Shown here: positions 46,383 through 57,810 of the stretch, one piece after another
Layout of the letters: every line of letters begins with the position of its first letter
Position numbering within the stretch: the first letter of the stretch is position 1
Assembly (NCBI GenBank): GCA_027605045.1
Contig: JAQFWX010000024.1
Span: 558,001 to 622,000 of the forward strand
Length of the DNA stretch: 64,000 bases
Direction of reading: 5' to 3'
Source of the DNA: Phallus indusiatus
Taxonomy: Eukaryota; Basidiomycota; Agaricomycetes; Phallales; Phallaceae
Made by a program: the position numbers and the translations under genes
The notes under the pieces: generated by a model
Told to the model about the DNA's origin: nothing
Databases searched by the model: none
Seen by the model: only the letters and a program-made list of their open reading frames with translations

Positions 46383-49300
46383 ATGAACCTTCAAGGTACT
46401 AGCTTTCGTATTGGAGTAGACGTTGGCGGTAAGCAGCGATGCACCGGGAAACCGATACACAGCTAAAGTTTGACTGAGGTGGTTTTTTCCTGCAGGAACG
46501 AATACAGACGCCGTGTTATTCTGTTCAGATCCTGAAGCGCACACTTGGACAAATAGAGGCGTCATTGCCTCTGTCAAAAAGCCTACAACGTCTCTAGTCA
46601 GCGATGGGATTGAGGCGGCTATTAAAGCTTTACTCGAACAAACGCAAGTATCGCCTGATAAGGTTTCAGGCGTTATGATAGGAAGTATGTCATCTTTTCC
46701 GTAATGCTCTCTCATTTCATTGAATTTGCCTTTACAAGCGACCCATTTTATGAGTAAATAAATATAGTGATACTGGAGCGCACCTTCCTGATTTTCAGTT
46801 TAGATGCTGTCGTTGAGGCAGACTCTAGAAAATTATCCAGAGTTGCCGTGGTCAGATTAGGGGCTCCTTATACACAGGTGATTCCGTGTTCAGTCATTTC
46901 ATTCTTTTAACTAACTCAAATCCTCTAGGAATGCCCGCCATTTCTTGATTTTCCGTCGGCTATCCGAAAAGTAATGGACGGCTACGTGTGTATCCTTAAA
47001 GGAGGCTTGGAAATTGATGGCCGAATTATTAACGAAGTGCTGTTGTCTTCGATCTATTTCTACTATCATTGACGGGCTATTTCCTTCAGATTGATGCCGA
47101 AGAATTGAAAGAGGAATGTCAGAAGATCAAAGACCTGGGTTTAAAGGCAATAGCTATTGTTGGAATTTGTTCGCCCTTGGACAAAACTGACGTACGTTAG
47201 AATTGCTCTTTAGGACTGATTCATGTTCTCAAGAAGAGTAATTAATCAGGGCACAAGCCAAGAAGAAAGAGCTAGGGACATAATGCTTAAACACCTGGAT
47301 CCGTCCACATCAATCGTTTGCTCTCGTAATGGTAAATGATAATTGCACCCGTCCGAATCTGAATTTAACTAGCGTCTTATAGTCGGTCAATTTGGGCTTC
47401 TAGAACGGGAAAATGCCTCTATTCTCAACGCTTCCATCATGGCATTTGCTAAAAAGACGATATCAGGATTCCGGAAAGCCATACATCGCCTGGGCCTTTC
47501 GTGTCCGTTATTTCTGACTCAAAATGACGGCACTTTGACATCGGCAGAGTCAGTTTGTTTTTTGTTTTGGTCGTCTAAAGCTGTGTTGATCGATCATAAC
47601 AGATCCGCTGAACGACTTCCAATCCGGACATTTTCCTCTGGAGCGACCAATTCTATGCGTGGTGCGGCTTACCTGGCTGGGCTGGGTTCGTCAACTTCCA
47701 ACATACAGCAAGAGACGAATAAAAGTATTATAGTTGTTGACGTACATTTTTTTCTTTCTTCCTTTTTTCGAAAAAAAAACCTACAATTTCATTATAGATT
47801 GGTGGGACAACGACTGATGTTGGTGTAGTAAGTCTACATTTGACCTTTTTCAATAATAAAAATCTTATCTTCCGAACACAAGATACTTCCCAACGGTCTT
47901 CCCCGACAAGCAGCCGCATTTGTCAAAGTAGGGGGAGTTAGAACGAAGTATGTATCAACGCATCTTATTGTGGTCCCTACCTACTTAGAATGTCAGTTTT
48001 TCAATGCCTGACGTATATTCCCTTGGGCTTGGAGGAGGCAGTCGTGTACACGTCGAGCCCGCTACTGAAAGCACCACAGAGGTCATCACCGTCGGGCCCG
48101 AGTAAGTTGTGTCTCTGGCATCCATTTTCCGTATTCAATTCAAACTCACTATCGAAACGACAGCTCTGTGGGCTATCAGCTTCTTACCGAAGGTCTCATA
48201 TTCGGAGGTTCAACTTTAACTACTACGGATATAGTAGTTACGGATGATCCTTCTCTCAATATCGGCCAGCCAATACAAGATTTCGGGAAACAAATTTCAG
48301 AAGACGTCAGACAGAAAGCAAAGGTCGCTATAAAGAAGTTACTGGAAGATGCCATTGACAGTACGTTCTTATTCTGCCGGTTGTGATTCTCTAATGCGTT
48401 CCCTTCTTTGGAATAGGAATGAAAACCACCCCTGAGCCCGCGACAGTGATCTTGGTTGGAGGAGGAAGTATTATAGCCCCGAAGGATTTGGAGGGAGTAG
48501 AAGGTAAAAATTGTAGCTGACAATTTCTTAAGCAATGCGCTTATCCTTATCAGAACTAATTTTACCGCCTTGTTTCTCATGTGCCAACGCTGTGGGAGCA
48601 TGTATCGCGAATGTAGCTGGAGAAATAGGCAAGTACGAATTTTGAACTTTCCAGTAAATACGAAGAACTATATAATTTCCCCAGACACAATCGAAATATT
48701 GCAGAATAGGGAACTGGATGAAGTTATAGAACATTGCAAGAACGTCGCTGCCGCAAGGGCTGTAAAGGCTGGTGCAAAGATTGACACAGTCAAAGTCGTT
48801 GAAGTCGAAAACTTACCTGTTCAGGTTCGCTTCGCCTTTATCCCATCTCGTATTCGTTTAAATTCATCTCCTGTTTACAGTATGTGACCAACAAAGCGAC
48901 TCGCATTATTGTCAAGGCTATTGGGGAGGTACGTGAACTCTCGCCAACCTCCGATATATGTCAACTCCTTTATTGTTGACTTTGGCATCTAGCTCGATAC
49001 AGTGGCGTTTTACCACGATATGATTCCTGAAGGTTCCACTCATTTTGATGATATTCAAATTCCTGAAGCAAACCATACTTCAAACCTTGAACACATCGCA
49101 TCCAACTTCGAATCGGAAGAAATAGATGCAGAGGCCTATGTTCCAACTATCAACGATAAAGGGGAATGGATTTTAAGTGAAACAGACCTAGGCATGTTAC
49201 TTCCGTAATTCGCCATGATTCATGATTGCATGACGGATCACTATTTCACAGAATGGATAGCCGAAGGTTGTGGTATCCTCGGCGCAGGTGGTGGAGGAAG

Positions 49301-51199
49301 CCCTTATCCTCCCTTTATCATGTATGTGTCCATATAGATAGGAAAGAAGAATGACACTATTCAGGAACAGGGCCCGCCAAATTGTGAGAGATGGTGGAAT
49401 TATCCGGGTGATATCCGAAGATTCTCTTCCCGCCGACGCTCTTGTGGGTTTTTCAAACTCTGATTAGTATGGTGGCTGAATTTACCGTATTCTGTTTTCT
49501 AGGTATTCCGGGGAATGTTTATGGGGTAAGACAATCACACACATATATATAGAGCGTGAGATTGACCCCGGAACGGCAGCTCACCTTCGGTGTCCAACGA
49601 GAGAGTACAATCTGGAACAGAGATTCAAACGGCCTGCGAAAATCTTGCACGATTCTTAAAAATCGATAAACCAGCGGCTGTCATTTCGTAAGTCGTGTTT
49701 CCTGCGAGCACTGCAAATACGTTTGTCAACTGCGGGTCAAAAGGGACGAAATAGGAGGCGGAAACGGTACATAAATTCTTGAATATTCAAGTTTCGGATC
49801 AAAAATAGCTTTTTCATAGGCATACAACCACTGATTCTCGCTTCTGAAAAACACCTTAACGTTCCTGTGTTTGATGGAGATTTGATGGGAAGGGCATATC
49901 CGTAAGTCTTTGGCACCCTCAGGCACCCAACAAGAAAGCTCCTGACAGACGTTCAAGAAACATGTGGCAGGTATGTATCTCGTCGGAAAAAGCTAAAAGC
50001 GTTACTATCTCACATTTGTAATATTAGACCTTACCTGCAGCTTATGGTGTGCCATCGGCCCTTACACCCTGCGCAATTGCCGATGGTGTGGGCAACTCGA
50101 TAGTCAGTAGCCTAAATTGCGAGTTTTCACGGTACGCCTTCTGACGCATTAATGACAGATTTTACCCTCCACATCAAACGTCTATATGGTTGAGACTATG
50201 TACGTTAAAGGGCTTTATAATCTGATCATACTTCGTCAACGCATAATTATTAGTCTTCGAACTGTCTGCACTGAATTAGGAAGCAAAGCGGGTGTCTCAA
50301 TGGCACCGCTGAAGGCTGAAACATGCCGCGAATTTGGTATACCGAAAATGGTCTCTCAGGCTTGGCGAATTGGACGTGCGGTGGCTATTGAAAATAAAAA
50401 GAGGTAAAATGCTCAATGACGGAAGTTATTTTCAGCGAAATCAGATTGATTTTTTACAGTAATATCAATGGTATACCTGAGGCAATTTTACAAGTCCAAA
50501 ATGGCAAGGTTTTGTATAAAGGCAAAATTGTCAATGTCTCGCGCGAAGTAAGAGCTGGGTTTACGGTTAGCTTTCTTTTGTCGAACTTGAATCGTGCCAA
50601 AAAACTCATGATCCGATTTCTGGTGCAGTGGGGAACTGTGACCAGTAATTTTCATTATTTTTTGGAGAAATTCTCTCTCCTGAATAGTTCATGCAGTCAT
50701 GCCTTTATCCAATGCCGAAGAGGAATTTACGAGCAAACCAGGAGAACAAGTTTGGCACTCAGATGATCGACTCATAATCTCTTTTCAGAACGAAAACTTG
50801 ACCGCCGAGTTTTATCCCAGAGGGGACAAAAATGCCATGGGATTGCTTGCTATTGTCCCCGATCTTATTTCAGTTTTAGACTCTCAGTCGGGCTCTAGTC
50901 TAGGAACTCACGAATATAGATATGGCGTACGTACTCTGACGCTCTTTTTGTGATGTTATTGCTAATATTTCGATGCAGCTGCGAGTCGTAGTGATTGCTT
51001 TGGCTAGTCATCCCCTTTGGACAACCGCACAAGGTCTTCAATATGGCGGACCTCAGGCATTCGGGTGAGATAGTACCCTATTATTTGTTTAATACCTCTA
51101 AATACTAAAGACTCATGTGTTAGACTCAATCATGGATATCAGAGAATCGCGGATTATTTAGATCCCGTGTCAGTCATAAAAGGCTATAGAAAGAGTTAA
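46383..51199 (+). CDS. Hydantoinase/oxoprolinase-type ATPase fused to DUF917 domain
   Basis: A large, intron-rich gene. The N-terminal half is HyuA/oxoprolinase-like: NLQGTSFRIGVDVGGTNTDA at the start, the Thr-Thr-His-Phe-Met-Asn element made by a 15-nt exon (46739-46753), RVAVVRLGAPYTQECPPFLD, LLERENASILNASIMAFAKK, LPIRTFSSGATNSMRGAAYL, the second phosphate motif IIVVDIGGTTTDVGV, and YSLGLGGGSRVH. These ATP-grasping actin-fold motifs are intact. The C-terminal half (49.25 kb onward) is DUF917-like: EWIAEGCGILGAGGGGSPYP, TEIQTACENLARFLKIDKPA, VPVFDGDLMGRAYP, MVETIVRTVCTELGSKAGVS, and the end AFGLNHGYQRIADYLDPVSV. Hydantoinases open cyclic amides such as hydantoins using ATP; the DUF917 partner is linked to S-methyl-thiohydantoin desulfurases. 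The actual substrate is unknown. Exon edges in 47.9-50.0 kb are approximate. Confidence 0.85.
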
Positions 51200-51681
51200 A
51201 CAAGATTGGAGTCTGTTGTATTACTGTTGTATACTATCATCGTCTCAAGCCCCTGTTACCTTTCTAGAAACCTGTGACAGGGATGTCATTACACATACGT
51301 TTGGAATCGTGGCAAGCGATAGTAATATGAAAATTTTCTATCCGCGAGTTTAATTTTCATATGTTCAAAAACGACTAATCTCGTATTAACACGTGCGCAA
51401 ACTTGGAAGGTAAGTCTCAGTACAGATAGTGGTTTGTGAGGGAATGCAATAGCGTTTCGTTGGTACACAAACTACGACCGGAAGTATGATATTATTGTTT
51501 ACATACTCAGATTACATATCTATGACGATGCCGATCGTTTATAGCAGCCAACTTTGTTTCATCCAGAATGCCGATTGTAGTCTTATTACATCCATTAGTT
51601 TCCGGTTCCAGAGATACAGCATTTTCAAACACGTACTCACCTTATTCAAGGAAGTATGACAGAGGGCTTTAGAGGATAAAC
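51200..51681. other. intergenic between convergent genes
   Basis: 482 AT-rich bases between two convergent stop codons. No coding frame was seen. Confidence 0.4.
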
Positions 51682-52673
51682 TCAATCCTTCTTTTTATCT
51701 CTGAACTCCCCTTTGAAGAGTTCTTTCATCGTCTGAGCCACGACCCATTCTCCAAGCGTATCTCCCATAGCCGAGGCAAAGAACTGGCTAATAGCATGTG
51801 GAGCATATGGAGCAACTTCCTTTCTTCCGCAAGCCATTCTATCCACAATTGCTTTACCGAACGTATCAGCATCCGGCCGTATGGGATTAACAGATTTTCT
51901 CATAGAGTTCGATTGGACTTGTCCGACAGCTAGATATATAAACTTGATATTGGATGGCGTGAAATACCGCTCGTCGACTGCAAGGGACCAGGTTAAGGTT
52001 TTCATGAATTGTTTACATGCTGCGTAGATAGCTACTCGGGGAGGGGGGATCTCGGCTGAGAATGAACCGACGTTGACGACCAGACACTTTCCATGTCGTT
52101 TCCTAAATTGAGGTAAAATTGCATGGATTAATCCGAGGTGGAAAAACGTGTTTAGGTTGAATATATTGAAGACCCGGCTTGCTGGCCATTCATCAATTCT
52201 GGCGGTTACATGTTGAGCCAAGTGCCGAGTTTACTGAATTTATGAATAACTTACCTTTCTGGGATGATGTCGAGAGAACCTCCAGCGTTATTTATGAGAA
52301 GAGAGACATTGAGCTCTTTGAATGGAGCAACAAGTTTGTCGAAATCGTGATCATTTCTGCTTGCATCCGCCAAAAATACACGAATATCCCCTTGTTCCTG
52401 ACCATGTCTCAAAGCACGAATTTCTTCAGCAACCTTCTGTGTTTTCTCCGCATTACGACCATGCAAGATAAGATTGAACCCTCGCAGATAAAGCTCTTTC
52501 GCTATTCCTTTCCCTATCCCATCTGACGCTCCAGTCACTACAGCGTAGGGCGAGTCTCCAGTTAAATAATCGTCGATTGGATGTGTACTGAAATAGTACA
52601 GAAAAAGAAAAGATACGAAACGGTAGAGTAAGTAGAAGACGTATGTTAGACCGATGATCGAGAGATAACTCAT
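51682..52673 (-). CDS. Short-chain dehydrogenase, 3-ketoacyl-CoA reductase / 17-beta-HSD type
   Basis: Two exons, 52673-52255 and 52198-51682, joined across a 56-bp intron, give 311 residues. An N-terminal membrane segment (IGLTYVFYLLYRFVSFLFLY) suggests ER anchoring. It is followed by the cofactor motif VVTGASDGIGKGIAKELYLR, the NAG motif LLINNAGGSLDIIP, and IFNLNTFFHLGLIHAILPQF. The catalytic segment reads VNVGSFSAEIPPPRVAIYAA then CKQFMKTL: the Ser is present and the Tyr occurs as YAACK, matching YxxxK. The layout follows yeast Ifa38/human HSD17B12, the reductase of very-long-chain fatty-acid elongation. However, the family also includes paralogues of unknown substrate, and this one is rather divergent (SFSAEIPPPRVA), so a specialised role is possible. 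Confidence 0.82.
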
Positions 52674-53145
52674 TGTCGTTGTGGTAAGAAAAAGGGCTGA
52701 TGGGAAATCACTATAGCCATTGTATCGTCGTACTATTCATTCATCGCAGTCACGGACTTAATAACCAATCATCGATAGGTTATGTAAGCAACTGTACATC
52801 CAGTCACACTCGAGTCAAACTCAAGTGTTGTTTTGGTGTTGTTTTGACTTCGTAGCACAGCTGCTCATTTTATATTCCAAAATCAATGCATTTGGCATGA
52901 TACTACCCGATTAACTGCTGACTTGCTTTCACCTTGTTCAACTCGGTTCTTCATCCATTTGTTAACCATTTGTAATCAGAAGTGACATCAAGCGGCTTAT
53001 GATTGGTTCAATTAAATCCCCGTAAAAACAACTTGGCATTCTGGTCAGGCGAGGATGTATCAATTCTGTGTAGTAAATGATTATCTTTAAACAAGTATAT
53101 TACGCAACGAGAAACACAAGTAAAAAAAATAATTTGACCTCCTTG
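52674..53145. other. intergenic between two SDR genes
   Basis: 472 bases containing the promoter of the 51.7-52.7 kb SDR and the 3' end of the next one. An inverted-repeat-like run, ctcgagtcaaactcaagtgt, near 52810 is the only notable word. Confidence 0.35.
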
Positions 53146-54169
53146 CTAATCGTGTTTCGCTTTGGAAAACATATCCCACACGATGTTCAGGTACACCTTC
53201 CGAGGCAGCAGTCCCAACATTCTGAACATATTCGATTTAAAACCTGTAAGAATATGAATTGGCGGATGAGGCTTTAGAACCTTTCCTAAAATAGTTTCGA
53301 CAAAAACTTCGGGCGGGGTGGCTCCAGGCTCGCAGGCAGAATCAAGCCGTTCCCGTACGTTGTGCGCATATTTTTTGTACATGCTGTCTGGAGATAGTTC
53401 ATAATTGTCGAATTTCGCAAGCATGTTGGATTTGATCGACGCAGGTGTTACGAGAACTACACTGAGGTTGAAAGGACGGGTTTCCAGAGAAAGGACTTCA
53501 GTTAAAGCATGTAGGGCTGCTTTGGATGAGTCATATACTCCCATCCATGGCGTAGGGCTTGAGTTTTAATGAAACGTCAGAGAAGTGACAAAATAAGGTC
53601 TATGAGGGGTATTGACTCACAATGAACCGACAACTGAGCCCATGTTAATAATCGTCCCCTTTTTACGTCGCGCCATGTGCGGTATCACGGCACGACACAG
53701 TTTTAGAATGGAAAAAACATTAATATCATAGATCTCCTTCATCTGATCCTCATCAAAATCAATGCAGGGGCCTAAAACGAAGCAACGGTACCTATTCAGA
53801 GGCACGATTGAGATAAAAACATTAATCACTACTCACCAGGCGCGAGAACACCAGCGTTATTTATGAGCAGGTCAATTTGACCATCAGTATTGATAATAGT
53901 TTTGACGACGTTGTCGATTACTTGTTGATCGTGCGTGACGTCAAGAGACATCACCTTCGCTCTAGGATGGTTGAGTCCTACAATCGTCTCAGCTGACCGC
54001 GAGGTGGCATAAACCGTGTATCCCCTAGCCAAGAGATTTTTGCAGCTACACACGAAAAGAATGAGTAAACCTGACAGAAACAAGACACGACGTTCACGGG
54101 GGATACGCACTACGCAAATCCTATACCACCAGTCGTGCATCCTGTCACAAGTGCGACCTTTTTCTCCAT
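53146..54169 (-). CDS. Short-chain dehydrogenase similar to 1-acyldihydroxyacetone-phosphate reductase (AYR1)
   Basis: Four exons, 54169-54114, 54045-53837, 53771-53621 and 53557-53146, give 275 residues. The cofactor motif is VALVTGCTTGGIGFA, interrupted by the first intron, followed by ARGYTVYATSRSAETI, the NAG motif LLINNAGVLAPG, and INVFSILKLCRAVIPHMARR. The active site is MGSVVGS with YDSSKAALHAL (Ser, Tyr and Lys all present). The C-terminal part, VTPASIKSNMLAKFDNYELS, matches AYR1-like proteins, which reduce acyl-DHAP in lipid droplets and ER. A hydrophobic C-terminal stretch, FRMLGLLPRKVYLNIVWDMF, could attach it to membranes. It is in line with the other SDR and the cupin on the same strand. 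Confidence 0.85.
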
Positions 54170-54544
54170 ATGTTGTTGAGCGTAGAACGTCGAGCCGAGT
54201 TACAAAGTAATGTAGAATAAGATGGGAGAGGAAAATAATACCATTATGAAGAAACCGAGACAATACAGTATTTATGAGGTGCCCATGCCCCGTAAGCAGT
54301 AGGTGTAACTTTGATCGAATTATGTCAGCTCTCCGATGTCTAATTTCCTAATTAGGAAAAAAAAGAATGGACCTGATGATTTAGAGTCAAAGGCGACAGC
54401 GCAACTTCAGCCTTGATATCAGCAGCGCCTTTTCGATATATCTTAAAATAGTATTCGGATGATATGCCGGAAATCTCTGCTCCCGTATATTATATCCAAG
54501 CTTTCGTACAGTGCAGTGTTATGGAGCTGGGCGCCTTTTTCTTT
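54170..54544. other. intergenic between AYR1-like and cupin genes
   Basis: 375 bases. The part next to 54169 should be the promoter of the AYR1-like gene. No coding frame was found outside chance ORFs. Confidence 0.35.
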
Positions 54545-55353
54545 TCACTTTGCATTGGTCGACGCAACGCCCACGAAAAACATTTTGCACCACTCCGTGG
54601 GAGATGGATTTCGCCATCCATGATTCGTCTCCCTTTGAACAACCATATCTCTTGTAGACATGTGGCATATAAGTATAAATTCAATTTCAGCTGTCGAGAT
54701 ACCAACACTCACCCCGGTTTGAGCAGTCTCACGTCCCCGTTCTCCATTATAAGCTCCATATTGCCTTCAACAACAATTCCAAAGTCCAACGACTGAGTTT
54801 TGTGTTGCGGAACGGATGCCAGTGGCTTGGTCCAGACTATGTTTCCTACCTGAAATTTACGAGGAGGAAGACGACAATGAATGAATCGCGGATCGTACAA
54901 ATGAAGTGAAATAAGCGTAATTGACTAACAACGCCTGTTTTCGGTATTTCCTCTAAACTGGTTATGATTTCCATAGGATCTGAAGCTTTTACATCACTGC
55001 AGTCGGCAGGCACGGGTGTGTGCCAAACAGTTTGAAATCTGCGTGTGCATGTAGTATGAGTCACCAAATTTACCACTGATCAAAGAAGCGAAACGCACCT
55101 GTAAATGTCGTCTGGGAACCGACTGTAATATTTGGTGTGTATATAAGATAAGCAGACTACACTGTACATACTGAATATAACCTCCCCGGTCGTCTATTTG
55201 CACCTCAGACTTCCCGGTATCAATATTGACACCCGTGACAATCCTTCTGCTAAGTTCAGGCAAAGGAGGAATAGTACCCGCAGCTGCTGATCCCGAATCT
55301 GTCCCGGCGAAATGGGAGTTTACCATTGCATTTGATGTAGATGTGTCTGACAT
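54545..55353 (-). CDS. Cupin-domain protein
   Basis: The first exon (from 55353) is Ser/Ala-rich, with PPLPELSRRIVTGVN, a HAD of cupin-type proteins, and ends GGYI. A 24-nt exon (55122-55099) supplies RFPDDIYR. Next comes FQTVWHTPVPADCSDVKASD, then VGNIVWTKPLASVPQHKTQS with LDFGIVVEGNMELIMENGDV and RLLKPG, and finally DMVVQRETNHGWRNPSPTEW ending GVASTNAK at 54545-54547. The central part is the cupin beta-barrel (QSLDFGIVVEG-ELIMENG-LLKPGD) with His residues at PQHK and TNHGWRN in the positions used by metal-binding or substrate-binding cupins. Related small fungal cupins occur in secondary-metabolite clusters. The specific reaction is unknown. Confidence 0.8.
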
Positions 55354-56285
55354 TGCGATTATTGTCGGTGGTCTTGGTCGTTCTTTTTTTTTTCAGGGTT
55401 CCCTGGTCTGTCACACCCGTCACATTCACACGTCAACAACCGTGTGAGTATTATATCAACTATCCGATTATTTTTTACCTAAATAGGCAATATAGTCCAA
55501 ACAGCCTTGACCATCGGACCTCTCAGTCAGAATCCAGCTGAATCTACTAGTATAGACTCATCACCGCGGTAGCATATTAGTTTCCATTCGCCTCTTCCTC
55601 CAATTTTGAAGAGACTTGTATAGTATTTGCTTGGAGGTCATGCTTATATTTCGTACGCTATAGTTCAATAAGTTGTTGTTTGCGCTCATAAATTATCTTC
55701 ATGCTTGTTTGTCAGCGGCTCTGTAATCAAGTGCCTTTTTATTTTTTTTATGGAGATATAATGACTGTGATGTTTAGACGGATCATTTTTTTTTCAGCAA
55801 GGCTACCGATTTATCGGAACTGAAGGGACTCTACCCTTGTTGCTTGTAGCTCCAGCTCTCGAATAAAAGACCGGAGACCGGAAAAAGATGTCCCTTGAAA
55901 AAATGTTGAAGAATGGCCAAATATACGTTTTTCATGTTTCTCCTGAGTCTAGACATAAGAGAAAAGATCTGTCGATTGACCTAAATTTGAGGAGAAATTG
56001 TGAGTGCGCAAGTATTTATACTTGCTCCTCACGTAAAAACTCTAATAGTTGTTCATATATTTTATTCGTCATCTTACGAGCTTATGAACTCCCCGTACCG
56101 CCGAACCTCGCTCCACAATAAGACTGACACCGACCTGGGCTCGTCGGCCTCGCCCTGAAATGCTTGTTCTGTATTACAATGCGCATTTTCAAAACGAGAA
56201 CGTTTCTCAATTGTCCACAATATCCTCAATTAAACTCATGGATTTATACCCTCACTGTCAGTTCTTATTGGAGAACAGGCTTGAA
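55354..56285. other. intergenic, no gene seen
   Basis: 932 bases. It holds the cupin promoter and otherwise AT-rich sequence. The frame at 55888-56121 (+) has no domain or splice support. Confidence 0.4.
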
Positions 56286-57276
56286 CTACAACACCTTCAG
56301 CTTCCGAATCTCTATTACGCAAGGCACTACTAGCTTCCGCCCACTCGTCTCCTTCGACTTTAATTGCAAATCCTTACAATTCCCACCCGAGAAACTACGT
56401 CCAAAACCATTGTGTTGGGCGGTAATGTTATTCCTCCCAGTAATATGAGAATATTGAGATTTACATTTGCGAATAGCAATGTATCTGTATCCAGTGCTTC
56501 GGTTCCACATTGAACCATTTCGAGGACGAATATGCGTAATCGTACAAGCTTTAATAGGGAAAACGGTGCCTGGATTCTGGCAATATTATCACTATAGCCA
56601 GACATCACCAATTTAAACCGAGACAAAGCCGGTAGGAACCGGATGATACGTGCGCCTCAGGAGCGAACAGGAAAGGAAAGGGAATCAGCGGATGCGTGCT
56701 CAGAGGGAGAAATAGGAGGGAAACATAGTTATTGTATTTGTAAGATAAGAGAAGATTTTTATATACATTATTTGTGGGATTTCTGGGAATATGAAATGGT
56801 GCTAGAATGTAATCTAAAGATAATCGAAAAGGCTGAAAGTTTAATTGCGAACGGGTGAAAGGTACAAAATAATCAATTTTGGCAAAAGGTTGACGAACCG
56901 GCGCATATACCGAGCGCTGACAAATCTCTGCGTAGCCTGTTTGCGCAAGCAACACGGAGATATTTTGTAAACTGCTGCATATATAGTAAAGACTTGACTT
57001 CCCCGCTGTTTCTAGTGAAATTTTCCTAAGGCAGGGAAAATCCATTTTGTTGCTGATTACTGATGGCCCGGTAGTTACTATACCTTCACGGTCGCAATCC
57101 AAAAATCGGAGAACAAACTCTTCCAGGTGAGGATATGCGGACAATAAAACGAGAAGCTGGGAGATTAAAAAAGCAGGGAGATTGGTGGTTTCTTGAATGG
57201 AAAGGTGCGTTAATTTTTTGTGTGACGTTTCGAGCCGTAATGGATCCATTTCGCGAATGTATACAGTAGTTCTCAA
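56286..57276 (-). pseudogene. decayed F-box/LRR-like gene
   Basis: The frame from 57276 reads KKLTHLSIQETTNLPAFLIS and LSAYPHLEEFVLRF, then SVISNKMDFPCLRKISL. This parallels NLTQFSFRRPLTVPTLSRLF, LSTCPLLKKLDLDF and SVIINKLALPFLSELSL of the gene at 62.7-64 kb, in the same order. Near 56300 another frame gives WAEASSALRNRD then GVVVQ, parallel to WTEFTSDLRNI and GVVVQLRDL at the end of that gene. Between them most of the LRR region is missing and frames change, so this is a relic with a large internal deletion. Confidence 0.65.
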
Positions 57277-57810
57277 AGACAGGATACGGCGTCCACCAAA
57301 TTTGTAAATGAGGGCGGATTCCCCCCCCCTTTTGACAGCCTGAAGATATGGTCTTCGTCACAAGTCAAATCAATACCCAGACATCGCAATTAAAAGTGGT
57401 AACGAAAAGGCGCGTTGTATGGTATCATGAAAGTAAAGATAATCCCAAGCAGGGAAGAGAGAAGGGCCGCCAGGCGAGTTTTTTTTACCGTACCACAGTG
57501 GCAGATCTCCCTGAATCAGGCACGGAATTGGCGATGTAGCCAATAGTCATTTGCTTGACAGTAGAGTTCCAAAAATCTCATTGGTCTTTCAAGCTTTGCT
57601 GTCATTGCGTTGCGCGCGTCCAATAGAAATCACTGTCCTGACACGCAGTTCAGCCCAGGTCCTGATATGCACCAGGTAAAAAAGAGGCGGTAGTCGACAA
57701 CCAGCGTCTTGAATTTAAATAAACTTCGGGGCACTTGTGGCACGGAACCTCCCTAATATCTCTCTCTCAACACACCATTTCATATCGCACGCAGTTACCA
57801 CACACACACT
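57277..57810. promoter_or_regulatory. upstream region of the second DUF6535 gene
   Basis: 534 bases. The last about 100 bases, with aacctccctaa and catatcgcac just before the ATG, resemble the relic leader at 32.5 kb, so they probably contain the core promoter and 5' UTR. A C-run (ccccccccc) near 57320 is the only other distinctive word. Confidence 0.4.
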
